From contig WPIO01000006.1 in assembly GCA_009760855.2 (NCBI GenBank), positions 10,585,501 through 10,649,500 of the forward strand: DNA of 64,000 nucleotides, written 5' to 3'. Positions within the stretch are counted from its first letter, which is position 1. Each line of letters starts with the position of its first letter. Below the pieces are notes generated by a model. That model was not told where the DNA came from and did no database searches. It saw only the letters and a list, made by a program, of their open reading frames with translations. Below, in pieces: positions 32,210 through 45,293 of the stretch. Both the position numbers and the translations under genes were made by a program. This DNA comes from Cristatella mucedo. Lineage: Eukaryota > Bryozoa > Phylactolaemata > Cristatellidae.

Positions 32210-34000
32210 AAATCCCTTCACTCGAACCCACGCGGGAGGGTGGGGACCGCCACCCGCTGTGGTTTGTGCATACTATGCAGTTTCGCAAAGACGACCGACC
32301 ACCTCAAGTCTGATGCACGATAGCAGCTACTGCGCCGTTCGCTGCGGCTTGCTCTTCTTAGCCAGCAGATGCGGCTACAGCCAGGCTCTCGGCGAGCGGC
32401 CACGGCGGGCGGGCACGTAAAGCAGAATGCAGTCAGGCAGCCGGCGCTAGTCCGTCAATCTCGCAGGCTTGCTGGATTAGGCGTGTAACACTTCCGGCTT
32501 GAGCCTGCCCAGCTCATCGAGCAATGCGTGTCGAATTAGCGACTTTGAAGTACCAAGTTCCCGGTTCGAATCTTCCCTGAGGCACAAATTTTCACCGGTT
32601 GATAGTGATAAGGCCTCGCGGCGACGTTGTTGTGGGCCAGAGGCTTCACCGACGCGACGGCTCGCGTGCCGACTCAACAACCGGCTCAACTCCTGGCTCA
32701 GCAATCGGGCTCCGGAAGCTGTCCCAAAATCAGCTGGCTCCGTTAATGATCTTAGTTTAGCACGGCTTGGTGAAGGATGCATGCAGCTGAAAGCTGCGGA
32801 TTGACTTGGCGACGTCTTCAAGAGGCCGAAGAAAGATGCACCAGGCTCTACTGTACGAGTGACGCAGACATAAATTAGTTGAGGAATGTTCACATGCGCA
32901 TAGGTGCAAGTATGGAAACCAAGATCATACATCGTGACTGCCGGTTTGCAGAATCGGTAGCTCTAAATCATACCGACCTTGCAATCTTGAATACTCCGCA
33001 GTGAAAAAAAGTTACACATTTAGTAGCGATATCTTTAAAAAAATAACGTCTTTACTTGCTCCGATAAAACGCAAACTGCTGTAACAATCGGCTAACAATA
33101 CATGGTTGAGCTTGAGCAGTACATTCCAGTTGTTACTCTAAAGCTTGCTAACTACTATTGATAGTATGAGCTACGTCTAAGAGCGGTGAGAGGTCTTGAG
33201 CGTGCAAGGTTTCCTGGCCTGAAAGTTTTGGCTTAAGCACAGTACAGCTACGCCATGTTACAAAGGCACACCGACAAAAACAATCTTCAATATTTATGCT
33301 CGTTGGCAAAAGAGCCAATATGATATTCGGTCTTTCTGCATTGCAAACCTCCAGAACTACAGTAATAGAGCTACGAGTACTGAAGTTAAGAGCACATATA
33401 TAATAAGGAATACACAGAAACAAAGTAAAACGAGAGTTTTATCATTAACGGAATCCAATACTGATAGGCCTAATTTGTTACTCCTCTTTGCTGGGAGCCC
33501 ATGCAACAGTTGTTCATGAATTGCCTGTGATATTCTTCCACGGTTAGCTAAAAGTTTCCAATGAGACATTTTTTGCTATTTACAGCGGCCACGACACCCT
33601 AAATACTATGTCGTGAACAGAGGAAACCTCTCTTTAATTAGACGTGCTTGAATGTCGAGCCGAGTAGTACCGGTGCTCTGAGTTAAACAACTTGTTGCTT
33701 TTTCTTTCGATCGGGTTCAAAATCAAGTCAAAGAAGAGAGACTGCTACTTGAACCTCGGTCTTTATTGCTCACGGCAAGCGATGTAATAGCCGAGGATTC
33801 GCGATGGTAATATTCGCGATGGTAATAGCCGACGAGGCGCTTCTTCTGCAGCTGCACAAATGAGGAATAAGCTAGGCCTTCTTTTTCTGCTTGAAGGCAT
33901 CTTGTGTCTCCGTCGCGTCTACAGGTTTCGCATGATGAAAACCCTGCATGCTTCGGTCACCAGCAGAAATGCGATCGTGATGTAATGTGATCCCGACTTT
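32210..34000. other. No recognised gene
   Basis: Frame 32932-32477 (-) and frame 33423-33148 (-) are open but show no motif I know. A 13-bp word (CGCGATGGTAATA) is tandemly duplicated at about 33802-33830. The stretch at 33000-33600 is AT-richer than its surroundings. Confidence 0.35.
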
Positions 34001-34004
34001 TCTA

Positions 34005-34130
34005 GCGGCCGTCGTTTGGTTCAGGGGTAAGGCGCTCGCTTTTACGACCGGGTTCATGGGCTCGAATCATGTAAAGTTCGTGGATGGAGATTAAGCTCTC
34101 TTACGGCGCTATAGAAATGAATTATATTTC
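34005..34130 (+). mobile_element. SINE family B
   Basis: The head is CGTTTGGTTCAGGGGTAAGGC followed by GCTCGCTTTTACGACC. The B-box region is CATGGGCTCGAATC and the tail is GGAGATTAAGCTCTCTTACGGCGCTATAG. The segment between B box and tail is shortened. Confidence 0.72.
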
Positions 34131-34482
34131 TATTTGCACACCGAGTAACTTCTATGCCACACTGCTCGTTCTCAGAGAAAATATTTGCTAAAGTTTTGGC
34201 TGGGTCGTGGGCCGAACCAATGCTAGGTTACACAACACTTCGACTAGATACGGTCCTTCGACATTGATTTATCGAGGCTTACACAACAAGCCTGTTTGGC
34301 TATTTGCGACCGAGCCATACGTGTTCTAGTCAAGCGAGGCTTCCGAACCGCTAATCATTTAACAGAATCACTCAATTTCGTTTCAGCTGCCTAGCACATT
34401 CTACAGCTTGTCTGCTCACGTGACCGCCGAGTGATCAGAAACGTGCCAGAGGAGACAGGCAGCAGCCACTTCAGAGCTGTGG

Positions 34483-35289
34483 ATGGCAAAGCTGCAGGTG
34501 AGCATGCTGCAGGCCAACATCGACGTCTGCATAGAAGCCGACAAAAGAAAAGTGGAGTCGCTCTGCCGGAAGCTCAACGCCGTCGCCGCGAACCTTCCAG
34601 TGAGATCGCTGCCTGTTCTGCAGAGCGACGGCCGAGGCGTGCACCAGTTCGTCAATAGGAGACCCCTTCTGCTTGCCTCGCTAGTCGACGCCAGAATGGG
34701 CAGCGATCGCCTGCCGCGCCGCCTCGCCGACCAGCACGCTTTGCTGCAGCACCGCAGCAAGAGGAGGCGCAGGAGCGTGCCCAACATTGGCGAGGAAATG
34801 CGCCGCTCGATGCGCGAGAGAGTCACACTGCCGCGGATCTTGCACTCGGACAAGGAGGAGGAGCCGAGGAGAATGCTCCGGACCGAGGCGCGAGGAGGTG
34901 GAGCAGCGGCTGCGCCAGCGGCTCCCAGAGCCCCGAGCTCACCGAGCTTTCCACCCAGTCTTTACGAATCAGCCAACGGCCACCCGGCGACGACGATGCG
35001 CGACACGCCCGTCAAAGGCTGCAGCGGCAGCAGCAGCAGCAGGTCGGCACCATCGCACGGCATCAATCCGGCGACGGCGGCAACTGCTCACCCACAGCCG
35101 CCGGTGTCGAGCGTTCTGACCAGGGGTAGTGGTGACGGCCAGCGTCGCGCGCCCACCGTGCCTGACCACGAGACCGGCCTGGACTGCCGGCCGCCCGCTG
35201 CTGCAGCGGCGGCGGCAACCAAAGCAGTGTGCAGGAGATGGGTCGTGCGGCTGCCCGCTTTAGACGCCGCCGTGCAGGAGCACGACGCT

Positions 35290-35357
<68 letters not shown>

Positions 35358-35376
35358 GGCTTCGAGCGACTGCTAG
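34483..35376 (+). CDS. Unidentified 297-aa reading frame with poly-Ser tract, possible last exon
   Basis: The frame starts MAKLQVSMLQANIDVCIEAD and is predicted helical and basic up to about residue 130 (VESLCRKLNAVAANL, SKRRRRSVPNIGEEMRRSMR). It is then low-complexity (Ala/Pro/Ser-rich) and ends in a run of about 22 serines coded by AGC (35289-35356), then EASSDC and TAG. The first part is neither repetitive nor CpG-island noise, which favours real coding. A possible acceptor (CCACTTCAG) lies just upstream of the ATG. AATAAA at 35873-35878 suits a 3' UTR end. I do not recognise the family. A donor-like CTGCAG|GTGAGC at 34495 is a caution. Confidence 0.42.
35289..35356 (+). repeat. (AGC)n trinucleotide repeat coding poly-Ser
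   Basis: About 22 AGC units run without interruption in the + frame above; the minus strand reads GCT. Confidence 0.97.
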
Positions 35377-35872
35377 GTCGCTCGCTGCTGGGAAATCCAT
35401 GGACGGACCGAGCTGGCTTTTGCACTTGGTCACGTGGCTCACCGGAGCGCAAATGCCGATGGATATCGACGGGCCTGCACTCGGTAGCTCATCAGGCAGC
35501 AGCCGCCGATAAGGTGCTTTGAATAGGCTCCTCTGTTTTCGTCAAATCTATAATGGGCCGGCGGCAGTGTCTCCGGCCAACTTCTCAGGCACCGCCACGG
35601 TGGAGGGGGGCCGCCTTGGGGCAGCATGCACGAACAGGTCGCCAGTGCGTGCTACTGCATTGGCGCCTGGCTGCGTTAAGTACATACGAGGTGCTCACAA
35701 CAGCAAACAGCTGCACACGCTGCTGCTGCTGCCATTTGCTCGATTCGAGAACACCGGAACGTCTGAGACGAATGGTGTGCCTCAGCTGCTTTGCCGGTGC
35801 TAAGAAGCTGCAAGTTACTGCCGAACTAATGAAGACTAGGAGGCGGTTCGTTCAAAATATCATTTCAAGTAT

Positions 35873-35878
35873 TAATAA
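35873..35878 (+). promoter_or_regulatory. AATAAA polyadenylation signal (candidate)
   Basis: AATAAAAAAACC lies about 500 bp after the TAG of the 297-aa frame. Its position and strand fit a 3' UTR end. Confidence 0.4.
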
Positions 35879-35889
35879 AAAAACCGATG

Positions 35890-37180
35890 ATCGCTCAAAC
35901 AGCGGCTGCATGCCACCGCCAACTGGAGCAATTGATAAATTTCTCTTAATTCGCTCGAGCTGTCTCTGTCTGCCGACGCAGCACCGACGACGGGCCTCTT
36001 GCCCGGCTGCATGTCCGGAGCTGCAGTGTGGAGCGCGCGATCTGCGGCGGCGCTGGCGCCCGGCCGGCCGGCCGCTAGCTGCAGCCGCCGAGGGCACTTG
36101 GCAAGCACCAGCGAAGAAGTGCCAGTGCCGAGCAGACCGACGGCGGGGCTGGACGGCGCCTGGCACCGACGTGCCAGTCAAGTCGAGAGCGCCGTTCGAA
36201 GCTTCCGGGTGCGGCGGTGGTGAGAGAGAGAGAGAGCAGGCAGCCACGTGCGCGATGGCAGCGCCGCCGACGGTGGTGGCAGCGATGACGATGCCTAAAA
36301 GCAAATGGCCAGCCGATGCGCCGCCACCGCCATCGCAAAGCAGCTGCTCACTGCACTGACGCAAGATGGCGGCGTCAAGAGTGGCAGCACCGCGCTTCTC
36401 TTCATAGTGCATCCGGAAGAACGGGGCAAGCGACACGAAGAAAACAACTGACAGCTGACCCGGATCAAAGCTCGAAGCAAGCACTTCGATTGGAGGCAAG
36501 CAAGCGAGCGAGCAACCAGCGAGGATGAGGAGGCGGCGGTGGCGACGGCGCAACCAGTGCCCATAACTAACGCCTAATAACCCGATGCATTTTCCCGGGC
36601 AAGGACAACGAAAGCCAGAGAGCATCATTTGCAAGAGACCATAACGATGCTCCTTGCTACCGGAGCATTTGGAGGGGGATGCAACCCAGAGCAGCTCCGC
36701 TCTACACGCAGCTCAAGGAAGACCTCCTTGAGCTGTGTGGCCTACTTGATGATTGATTGGCTTTCTTTGATGACTGCTCTATTTATACAACTGGGCTTTA
36801 CACTCTGCTCCTCCGAATGTGACATGGCCACTGTTGGCAAGCGAGCCGAGATTCGCTCAGGCTGTCAGCGCTGCTCTGAAAACACTCTTAACGCAACAGC
36901 CACTCAGCCCCGACTGCTAGATTTGCTCCCCTACATGCCGGCATACATTCCTGGATCGATGCACGAGCAAGCTCGTAGGGTTTAGCTGTGCTGAGCAAAC
37001 TAACTTGTTCGTTGTCACTCTGCTTTCAGTCTGAGTAGGCTTACACGCCAGGGGACGTGCGTGCACTCGCCTGACCACAACACCAGTAGCTAGTAAGTGT
37101 CGGCAATGTCAAGGAAGAAGGCCGAAGTGGAAGTAACCGTCTGCACATAAACGCGTGCGTGTGAACGCACTGGCGCGCAT
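35890..37180. other. GC-rich stretch, then 3' flank of the TAB-like gene
   Basis: Positions 35950-36560 are CpG-rich and open on both strands (35553-36359 + and 36634-35852 -), with no recognised domain; this may be a further CpG island. The + frame 36629-36985 has no motif. Past 37000 the sequence would be the 3' UTR of the minus-strand TAB-like gene; no clear AATAAA was found. Confidence 0.35.
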
Positions 37181-37320
37181 GCACGTACGCACGCACACAC
37201 ATACAAACACAAGAGAGAGAGCACACTCACATACATGACGTCCCCTATAGTCAGTCACAGTCAATATCAAGGAAGAAGGCCGAAGTGGAAGTAACTGTCT
37301 GCACGTGAACTCGTGTGTGT
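37095..37320. repeat. ~60 bp direct repeat around CA microsatellites
   Basis: GGAAGAAGGCCGAAGTGGAA with the following GTAAC(C/T)GTCTGCAC occurs at about 37112-37150 and again at 37270-37308. Each copy is followed by a GTGTG/CGTGTG tract. It lies in the presumed 3' UTR of the TAB-like gene. Confidence 0.85.
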
Positions 37321-37530
37321 GTGTGTGTGTGTGTGAGTGTGAGTGTGTGTGTGAACGCTCTGACACGCATGCACGCACACGCGCACACATGCACACGACG
37401 TCCCCATCGTCAGCAGCCTTTACATGTGCTGCATGTAGCTGCCGTGGCATTAGCGGGAGGCGACGAGTCGGCGCGCAGGCACACTGCACAGCTGCCAGAA
37501 TCGGTGACCGAGAGGCAGCCTGGACGTACC

Positions 37531-38126
37531 TCACATCCGTGGAGTGTCGCACATCTCGCACATGCTGAGTGTCGGGTGATTCAGGAACGTGCACGCCGAG
37601 CAGCCCCACTGCAGCTCACCCTCGTCGGAATGAGGCGGCCGCGGCTGCGTGGGCCGCTGTGGCGCAACCGTCGGCTGCTTCGTCGGCCGCTGCGGCGGCA
37701 AATGCGTAGCCATCGGCTGCTGCGGCGGCGGCCACTGCGAAGGCACGTGCGTGGGCGGAAACCGCGGCAGTGATGGCTGCTGCGGGCCAGTGAACATGGG
37801 CCTCGCAGGCAGCAGTGAAGTCGCAGGTGGAGCAGTCGAAGGTGCCGGTCCCAGCGGCATGTTCACGTCACGTCCGGTCATTGGCACGTTCATGCGTGAC
37901 CTCGGATCGGCCGCGGCAGAGGCAGCCGGTGGGCCACGGTTCGGGCTGTACGCCCTGTACGGCGGTGGCTGCTGCTGCACCGGCGGTGGGAAGAAGCGGG
38001 CAGGCCGGACAGAGTATGCAGGCGACGCAAAGTAGGACTGGTCCACGCCAGTCACCGGTGGAGTGCCGCCGCCGGCGATTGGACCCTGCGGCGGCTGAGC
38101 AGTGCCGGATCTCGAAGACGGCACCA
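37531..38126 (-). CDS. TAB2/3: TAB-like exon 5: Pro-rich linker and NZF zinc finger
   Basis: The acceptor is GGCTTGTTTTAG. The exon starts with TG, which completes an ATG codon (Met) with the A of exon 4. It holds 197 residues rich in Pro/Gln, then DEGELQWGCSACTFLNHPTL and the last two cysteines of the NZF, ending CDTPRM and TGA. TAB2/3 likewise end a few residues after the finger. Confidence 0.93.
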
Positions 38127-41100
38127 CTAAAACAAGCCAGTGAATGAATACAGCAACTATTTACTTCCCTTGACGGCTCATGATGCCAAGAAAACACGCC
38201 AACGATGTTGTCTGCGTGTGGGCAAACGTCAGAATGTGTGGGTGCACCACATGTTTGTGAGTGTTTGTACGTGTCCCAGAGAGGTCTTCTGCTAAAGTGT
38301 AATCACAGATCGAGTAAAAGATGAGACAGTGCTACGGCACAAGTATGCTCCCTGCGGTGCTACCACCACGGTGCTCGATCTGCGATTACAGTAGCTGCTA
38401 CATTAGATTACACTACAACAAGGCAAGAACCCTCATCCTCTTCTGCAGACCCCCCCCCTGCTAGGAGCAGGTTCCCAGGTGCGCCAAAGCCCACGCAAGT
38501 ACTGGTGGCTGCACTGCCAAGCAGCACCTAGTGATGGTGGCAGCACCCGGAAGCAGCAAACACCACATGACACAGGCGCCATCCTGGGGGCGGGGGCAGA
38601 GCATGAGTGGAGTAAACGATGAGAGGGAACCGCGACGGCAGCAGCACCTGCATGCCTACATTTGAATGCAGGCATGCAGGTGAAACTATAACACGTGGCA
38701 TGAAGCACAGTGGTTGGTCCAAGAAGAACCGGACGAGGTAAGCAATGCATCGCTTCCTCGTGCAAGGCAAAAAAACCGCAGAAGCAAGGGCAGCACGAGC
38801 TCGAGAGCAGCCAGCGGATGATCACAGCCTCGCTAAGAAGCGAACCGATGGCGCTCGCAACAGGACAGCGTGCGCGAACAGGAGGCGGCCTCATACAGGG
38901 CTAAAAACGACCTCAGTTGCTCAAAGCATCACGACCAGCTCTGGCGACGCCTCGAGGAGAGAGCTAAAAAAATGCATGCACAACGATGTCACGGTTCAAT
39001 CCTCCGGCCGAAGTGCGAGCGATTCTCTCGGTTACTCTCCGACTCTGCAGCTCAGCGAGTAATGCGAGGGCGGCGGCGCCGCAGTCCCGGCAGGAACGCT
39101 GCACGCAAGATTGCCTCGGCGGCTACACGTCGGCGATCGCGCTCACGTGGCACAGCCAGCTGCAGCTGGCTGTGCCACGTGAGCGAGCGAGGCAGAAGCC
39201 GACAGGAAAGCTGCCGGAGGGAGCACTCACTCGAGTCGCATTTCGCTTGCAGGCTGAGCACCTCGTCACGAAGGCGATTTCGCTCCACCTTCAGCTCTTC
39301 CAGCTCCTGCTCCTGTCAACGGATTCCTTTTTTTTTTTATGCAGACACTAAGAAGAAGTCGTCCGAGGAAAGACGACTGACGGGGATGGGCAGCTCACGA
39401 GCTGGCCACAACCTCATCCCAAAGTGTACGAAAAGAGGCAAGGGCTGCTGTCTGCTGCCCGATTGGGCGACCGCAAAAGGTCAGAGGTCAACCGATCAGC
39501 TAGAAGTAAGCACGACTAGGTGGTCCTGGCCAGGAAGCCGGAGGGAGGTGTCACCGGGGTAAGCACTGACACTAGCATACGGGTGCCTGGCACAGGATTT
39601 GGCTATGCAAGAAAGCAGCCGTAGAAGCACTGACAGCAGCAATGTGAGAACTTAATGGCCAAAGTTGCTGCAGCAACAAGACAGCTCAAACTATCGGTCA
39701 CTTTCGAGCTGGTTGCCAACCTTCCCTCCCCCTCGTTAGCCGAGGCACACAGGGCAGCTATCAAACGCACCCACGAACGCGGTCAAGCACACACACTTGT
39801 GCGCACACACATGCTCGCACGCACACACACACACGATCGCGTGCACTCGCACACAAGGCTTTGACAACGATGCCATGCTGCCGGGTCACCGGACTGGACT
39901 CTCTCACTCACCGTGCTACTGCCAAGGAATCCACTAGTTTGCTTTCTCCTCTTCGTGCTAGCGATCTCATCGGCCAGACGAGTATTCTCTGCCTGAAGCT
40001 CCGCGTTCAAGTTCTCCAGCGAAGCGGTGGCCTGCGCCAGCTTCTCCAGGCGTCCGCGCTGCTGCACGAGGATCTCTGCCAAAAAAAACGGCAGGCAGCT
40101 GCAGTCATTGACGGGGCGCGCCAATCAATCAAGTGGCAGCGCACGTGCCACAGATGCTGCTGCTCAGGGCCAAGAAGACAGCTGCAGCGCAGTGTCATCG
40201 ACAGGCAGGATTCCGCCGAACGAGGAACGAGAGCACTGCCAAAAACTGCCAAAGCCAGTCCAAAGTCACACCGCCTCGGATGCAACAACGGCAGATACGG
40301 AGGCACCGAGCACGCCATGCTGCAGATGTCTAAGTGAAAAACCAATGACTTGAATGGGCAATCAGTGATGAAATCGGAATAAGAGAAACCCAGGCAAATA
40401 AGGCTGCTTTCGCTTTCGAGCGCACACACACACACAAATCAAGACACACACAAATCAAGACACACACACACACACACACAAATTAAAACATAATATTCGG
40501 CGTCAATGTCTAAACATTCTGGGTGCCACGTGCTGAGCGTGCGCTAAGTGCGTGCGTGCATGTGTGACGGGAGCAACGGATGGATGCCTAGCTCAAGGCA
40601 CTGGCACCGACTAACGAGGCCTGTACTATAAGCTATCAACTGGCAGCATATGCTCTGGACGTAGCTATGCTTCACAGGTACCATGGATACTGTAATATGC
40701 CTTAGAGCTAGTTCATCTGTCAAACTCGCTCAGTTGGTTTGACCATTGTCTTTGCTTTCACGGGTGGTTGGTTCAAATTTCGAGCACAACGCAACGTATC
40801 TCCATTCTTTCTGGTCCTGCAATATCCTTTTGAGGCACTGTGTGCTACACAATTCCACATGATGATTTCGCTACATAATTTTTCGTATGGTAAGAATTGG
40901 TTCTACCAGTAAAAATGCCCAGGCTTCGGGCGATTGTGCAGACTCTGACGGGCTAAACTATTTTGGGGACACCTTTTTAAAGTTACCCTAAGTGTGACGC
41001 AAGATCGACAATGGATAAAAGAATCCTATGGGCGGCAAGAACCCAAGCGAAAACCTCAGGGCAACGAATCCGTGACATCCGTGGCCACCGGTGAAGGGGA

Positions 41101-44100
41101 GAGAGCGCTGTCAAGCCAGTGCTGCGAGCGTCGCAAGAGACGCAAGAGACGCCCAAACTTCCGGCCAGTAGCCGCAAGATACAGCCATCTCGTCTAGGCG
41201 AGCACACGACCCTACGCAGCAACTACGCAGGCTGCTACGTCTGAGGGTGACCATTTCAGGCACGGCCAAGTCTTGCCAAACCTTGAAGTCGATGCATTGC
41301 TTGACTGGGAGCTAGTGCAGGTCGGCAAGAAGTAGTGTGATGTGGCAACTGCGACACTCACGACAGACAAGCCTAGCTGCAGAGTTTTTCACCAGCTGTA
41401 AGCACCCAATTACACAGGCCGGTAGACCAGCAAACAGTGAGTTACAGAAGTCAAGACGTCATGGATGTCACGAACGAATGGACCAATTTAGATGTGGTAT
41501 CCCTGTCTAAACAAGCCCAAATTTTAGCAATGTTTTGTAGCTGAAAGTAGGCTGGACTTGACTGTGGAACTGATGTGGTCGTCTAATGAAAGGTCACCTT
41601 GCAATATGACATGCAGACTTCGTGCAGATTCAACAGGAGATATGGGGCAGAGCCGATTTTGAGGGCTACGTTTTACAGTTTCTGGATCACACTTGGTTTG
41701 CTCATAACTAATAGGTTGGTTTTATCGCCATTCAATTTAAGAAAGTTGGCTGCCATCCGTGCGTGGATGTCATTGATACATGAAGCAAGAAAGTTGAGAG
41801 AATTCGACGTGCTCGAAGGGTGGCAGGGATCAAAGAAAAGGTAAAATTGAGTGTCACCTGCATAGAAGTGAAAGCCTAGAATGTGCCTGGCAATCACATC
41901 GGCGCTTCACATGCGCCGAACGGCTCGAGCCCACGACCTTGGTTGCCGAAGGCAAGCACCTCACCCCTGAGCCGAAGCGGAGCCGACAAACGCAGAAGAG
42001 GGGACCTTGCACAGGCAGACTCGGTAACCCCCACCCCCCATGCAAAGGGGGAAGCTCGAGGACTGCGCACATCCCAGCCCCCCCCCTGGCACCCTGCCTG
42101 CCCCCAGGAAAGACTCTGTTTCAGCCTTTCATGTGTCAGCAGATTCATGTCGGGTTCACAGTTATTCACGGACGAGTAAAAGTGCAGTCCAGTGAACAAC
42201 AGCTGGCTTGAACAACGGACTTGGAGACCTAAAGACCCCAGCTTCGAATCCTGCAACTGGGCCAAATTCTTGTGCTTAACAAGGCACCATAACCAAGTGG
42301 CTAGAGTACTGCCTTTGAACTATCGCAGAGGCAAGATGGAGAAAACAGCTAAAATAGACATGCGACACGCTTCGATAGGTTTCATGCCACATGCCTCAGA
42401 CCTGACCACTCTTGTGAAAGCAGTTGCTGGGCCATTTCGGAAGCACAACAAGTTGCACCATGCCTAATAAAGAGAATCCCCGAGGAGCCAAATTCCTTGC
42501 AAGGCAAGATCTCGTAGATCATCGTAGTAATAATAATAATAATAATAATGATAATAATAATGCATTCGTTTAGCACTCTATAACGCCTGCACTTTTTCTA
42601 CGCATTTCCTGTAGGCTGGAAAGAAAGCATATCAACTCTTGAGTGATAATATAACTATATACGATAGCGGCAAGCACTAGCATGCGCACATAGGGCGATT
42701 CCCATACAGGACGAAGCTACTGCTGAGATGAGAAGTGGATTTCAGTTTTCCTTACATGCTGTCAAGTCAGGGGATGTCACGCTGTCAGTCGGTAGAGTTC
42801 TAGCTTTATGCACGTCGGAATTGCAGCCACTGTCTGCGAATAATCTGAGGTTGGTCACAGGCACTCCCGTGCAATGAGAAACCCGGAAAGCATTTTGGAG
42901 TGTACGAGGTCAGCACAAGGTCAGCACAAGCAAGAGAATCGAAGGCCTCGACAAACAAAACGAGCGACAAGACGACCTTGCACAGTCGAGGCGGCTGCTT
43001 GGGGAAGGGGAGCACGTGGTGCACGTGGGTGGGTGACAGGTGGCTTTAAGGCGCTGGCTGCAACGTTCACACGTCAGAGAAGAAGCCAAGCCGCAGGAGT
43101 TCACCACCATCTTGTGACAGCATCTGATTGCCCAGGCAGGAGGACCTGCAAAAAGAGTCACCTAAACCTAGATGGGATGTCGAAAATGCACAGACTGGCT
43201 AGGCTGTGGTTGGCAGACTTGACTTCGGAGCTGATACGTTCGATGTCGCTATCTAGTAGCGGAGAGTCGCAATGGAGCAAAGCACAACCAGATTCTGTGC
43301 AGGTGCTAGGGGGGGGGGGGAAGATACGGGCTGAGCCGATTTTAAGGGCCAGGCTTTCCAGTGTCTGCGTGTACATCACATTACCTATTAGGTTCCCTTC
43401 CATGCATCCATAACAAAGGTTCCTTTGGGCACCGAAAGCCAATGGCTGCTTAGCAGGCGGGTCCTTGTGATTCGTCCTTCACGTGCTTATGCGTGCTGAC
43501 ACTGTGCATGCTGCCACTAACCACATTCGCATGCTGACCCTGTGCATGTCACCCCTAACCATATTATTCATAGTGTTTGTTTTTCAAGCATGATTTTACT
43601 TACCATTCAAGTGCGTTTCCCTTTGCAGCAAATGTAAAGCGCCTGGAAAGAGATTAATTTCTCTGAGGGTGCTTTATCAAGTGTATTATTATTATTATTA
43701 CTCGGTGAACTGCTATTAGGTTGGTCTAGTCACCATCCAATTTCAGAAAGCTTGATGCCGTCCAAGTGCGAATGTCGGCAATACAAGCTGCAAGGGAGCT
43801 GCGAGAATCTGAGGGGCTGGAAGGCTGGGAGAAAAGATAAAAGCGTAAGAAAAGCTGACTGTCATCATCTGGGTGGATAGAGATGGAAGCCCAAACTATG
43901 CCTGGGAATAAGTGGCAATAGCAATAACGTTAGCAAGTGGGAGCCTACACAATTCTGAAAGGAGATTTATGTTAGGGGTACCATCAACACTGCTTGGCTA
44001 TTTCTAAGGCACATGACACGCAGGCATTTTACAATCCCACTTTGGCCATATCACAGTCATCAGATAAGCTGACAGACGGGGCTGCGACAAAAGCCTGGGC

Positions 44101-45202
44101 GACAGGGCAGCAACAACTGCAGCTAGAGGCATAAACTGCCACCACAGCGCAGCCAACGCGCCCAACGGGTCAAATCAACATTTCCTTTCACCTCGTCAAT
44201 ATAGTGGTTATCCAAGCAGGGCGTGTTATAAGCTGCCACACGCGTGACGCTTTAAAAGTGAGGTCAAGTGCACCGCTACGCCACCAGTGCACCTACTGAG
44301 GCACCAACGCAGCCACTAAGACGGCAGCATAGTCACTAAGCCATGAGGTCATTCTTTGAGACAGTAATAACTAGTCCAACTAGGGTGCTGGCGGTGGCTA
44401 AAACTTCATGCAGCAACTTTTCTTCCTATTTCCTGTTCTTCTTCCGGCAAGGCGCAGCAGAAACAGCTGGGAGGGGAGGGGTTCGTTCAGGCACCACAAC
44501 CACCAGCTGCAGGGTAGGGAGGATCATGGAGACCACCACATCACTTACGAATGAGGTAACTTCAATCCAGCTTGGGTGGATCACGGTTAATAGCTGATTA
44601 AGAATATGCCTACGAAAATTACTACCTGTAAGAGACTGCCATTTACCATACCCCAGTTCACGAAACCAAAAACAATGGCAGGTCAAAAGTCAAAAGCCGG
44701 CACTGACAAGTTTCAATGGGTCGAGGCAAGGGTCTGAATGGAGAGAAATTTGGCATCCACACAATGATAACAACAATTACAATATATGACAATTATAATA
44801 TATATGATATCGCTAGGGTTAGCAATAACATGCACAGCATCAGCTGGCACAAGCACATAAAGGACAATTCACACGGACCCAGCAAGTGCAGTGAGGATCA
44901 GGTGTGGCTTTTATCAAGCTGTCCTGTGCAAACTGTGGGTAAGGAGATGTCTCACTGGCTCTAGGTGTTGAACCACGGTTTCTGGGACGAAGGACAAGCG
45001 AACTGGCTGCTTTGCCCAGTCTGATTACACCAGCTGCACCCAGAGCAGAGAAAGTTTCTGAGAAGGCACGGCTTCAGCAGCAGTAGCATCGAGCATCAGC
45101 ATCGAGCATCAGCATCAAGCATCAGCAGGGAGCACAAGCAGCAGCAGCAGCAGCATCGAGCATCAGCATCGAGCATCAGCATCGAGCATCAGCAGGGAGC
45201 AC

Positions 45203-45293
<91 letters not shown>

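Noticed and set aside
35553-36634. Overlapping 268- and 260-codon frames on opposite strands
   Set aside because: GC-rich, low-complexity on both strands, contains an AATAAA; no motif recognised.
45070-45203. CRISPR-like regular repeats
   Set aside because: Units are short, contiguous and without unique spacers; this is a minisatellite in a eukaryotic intron.
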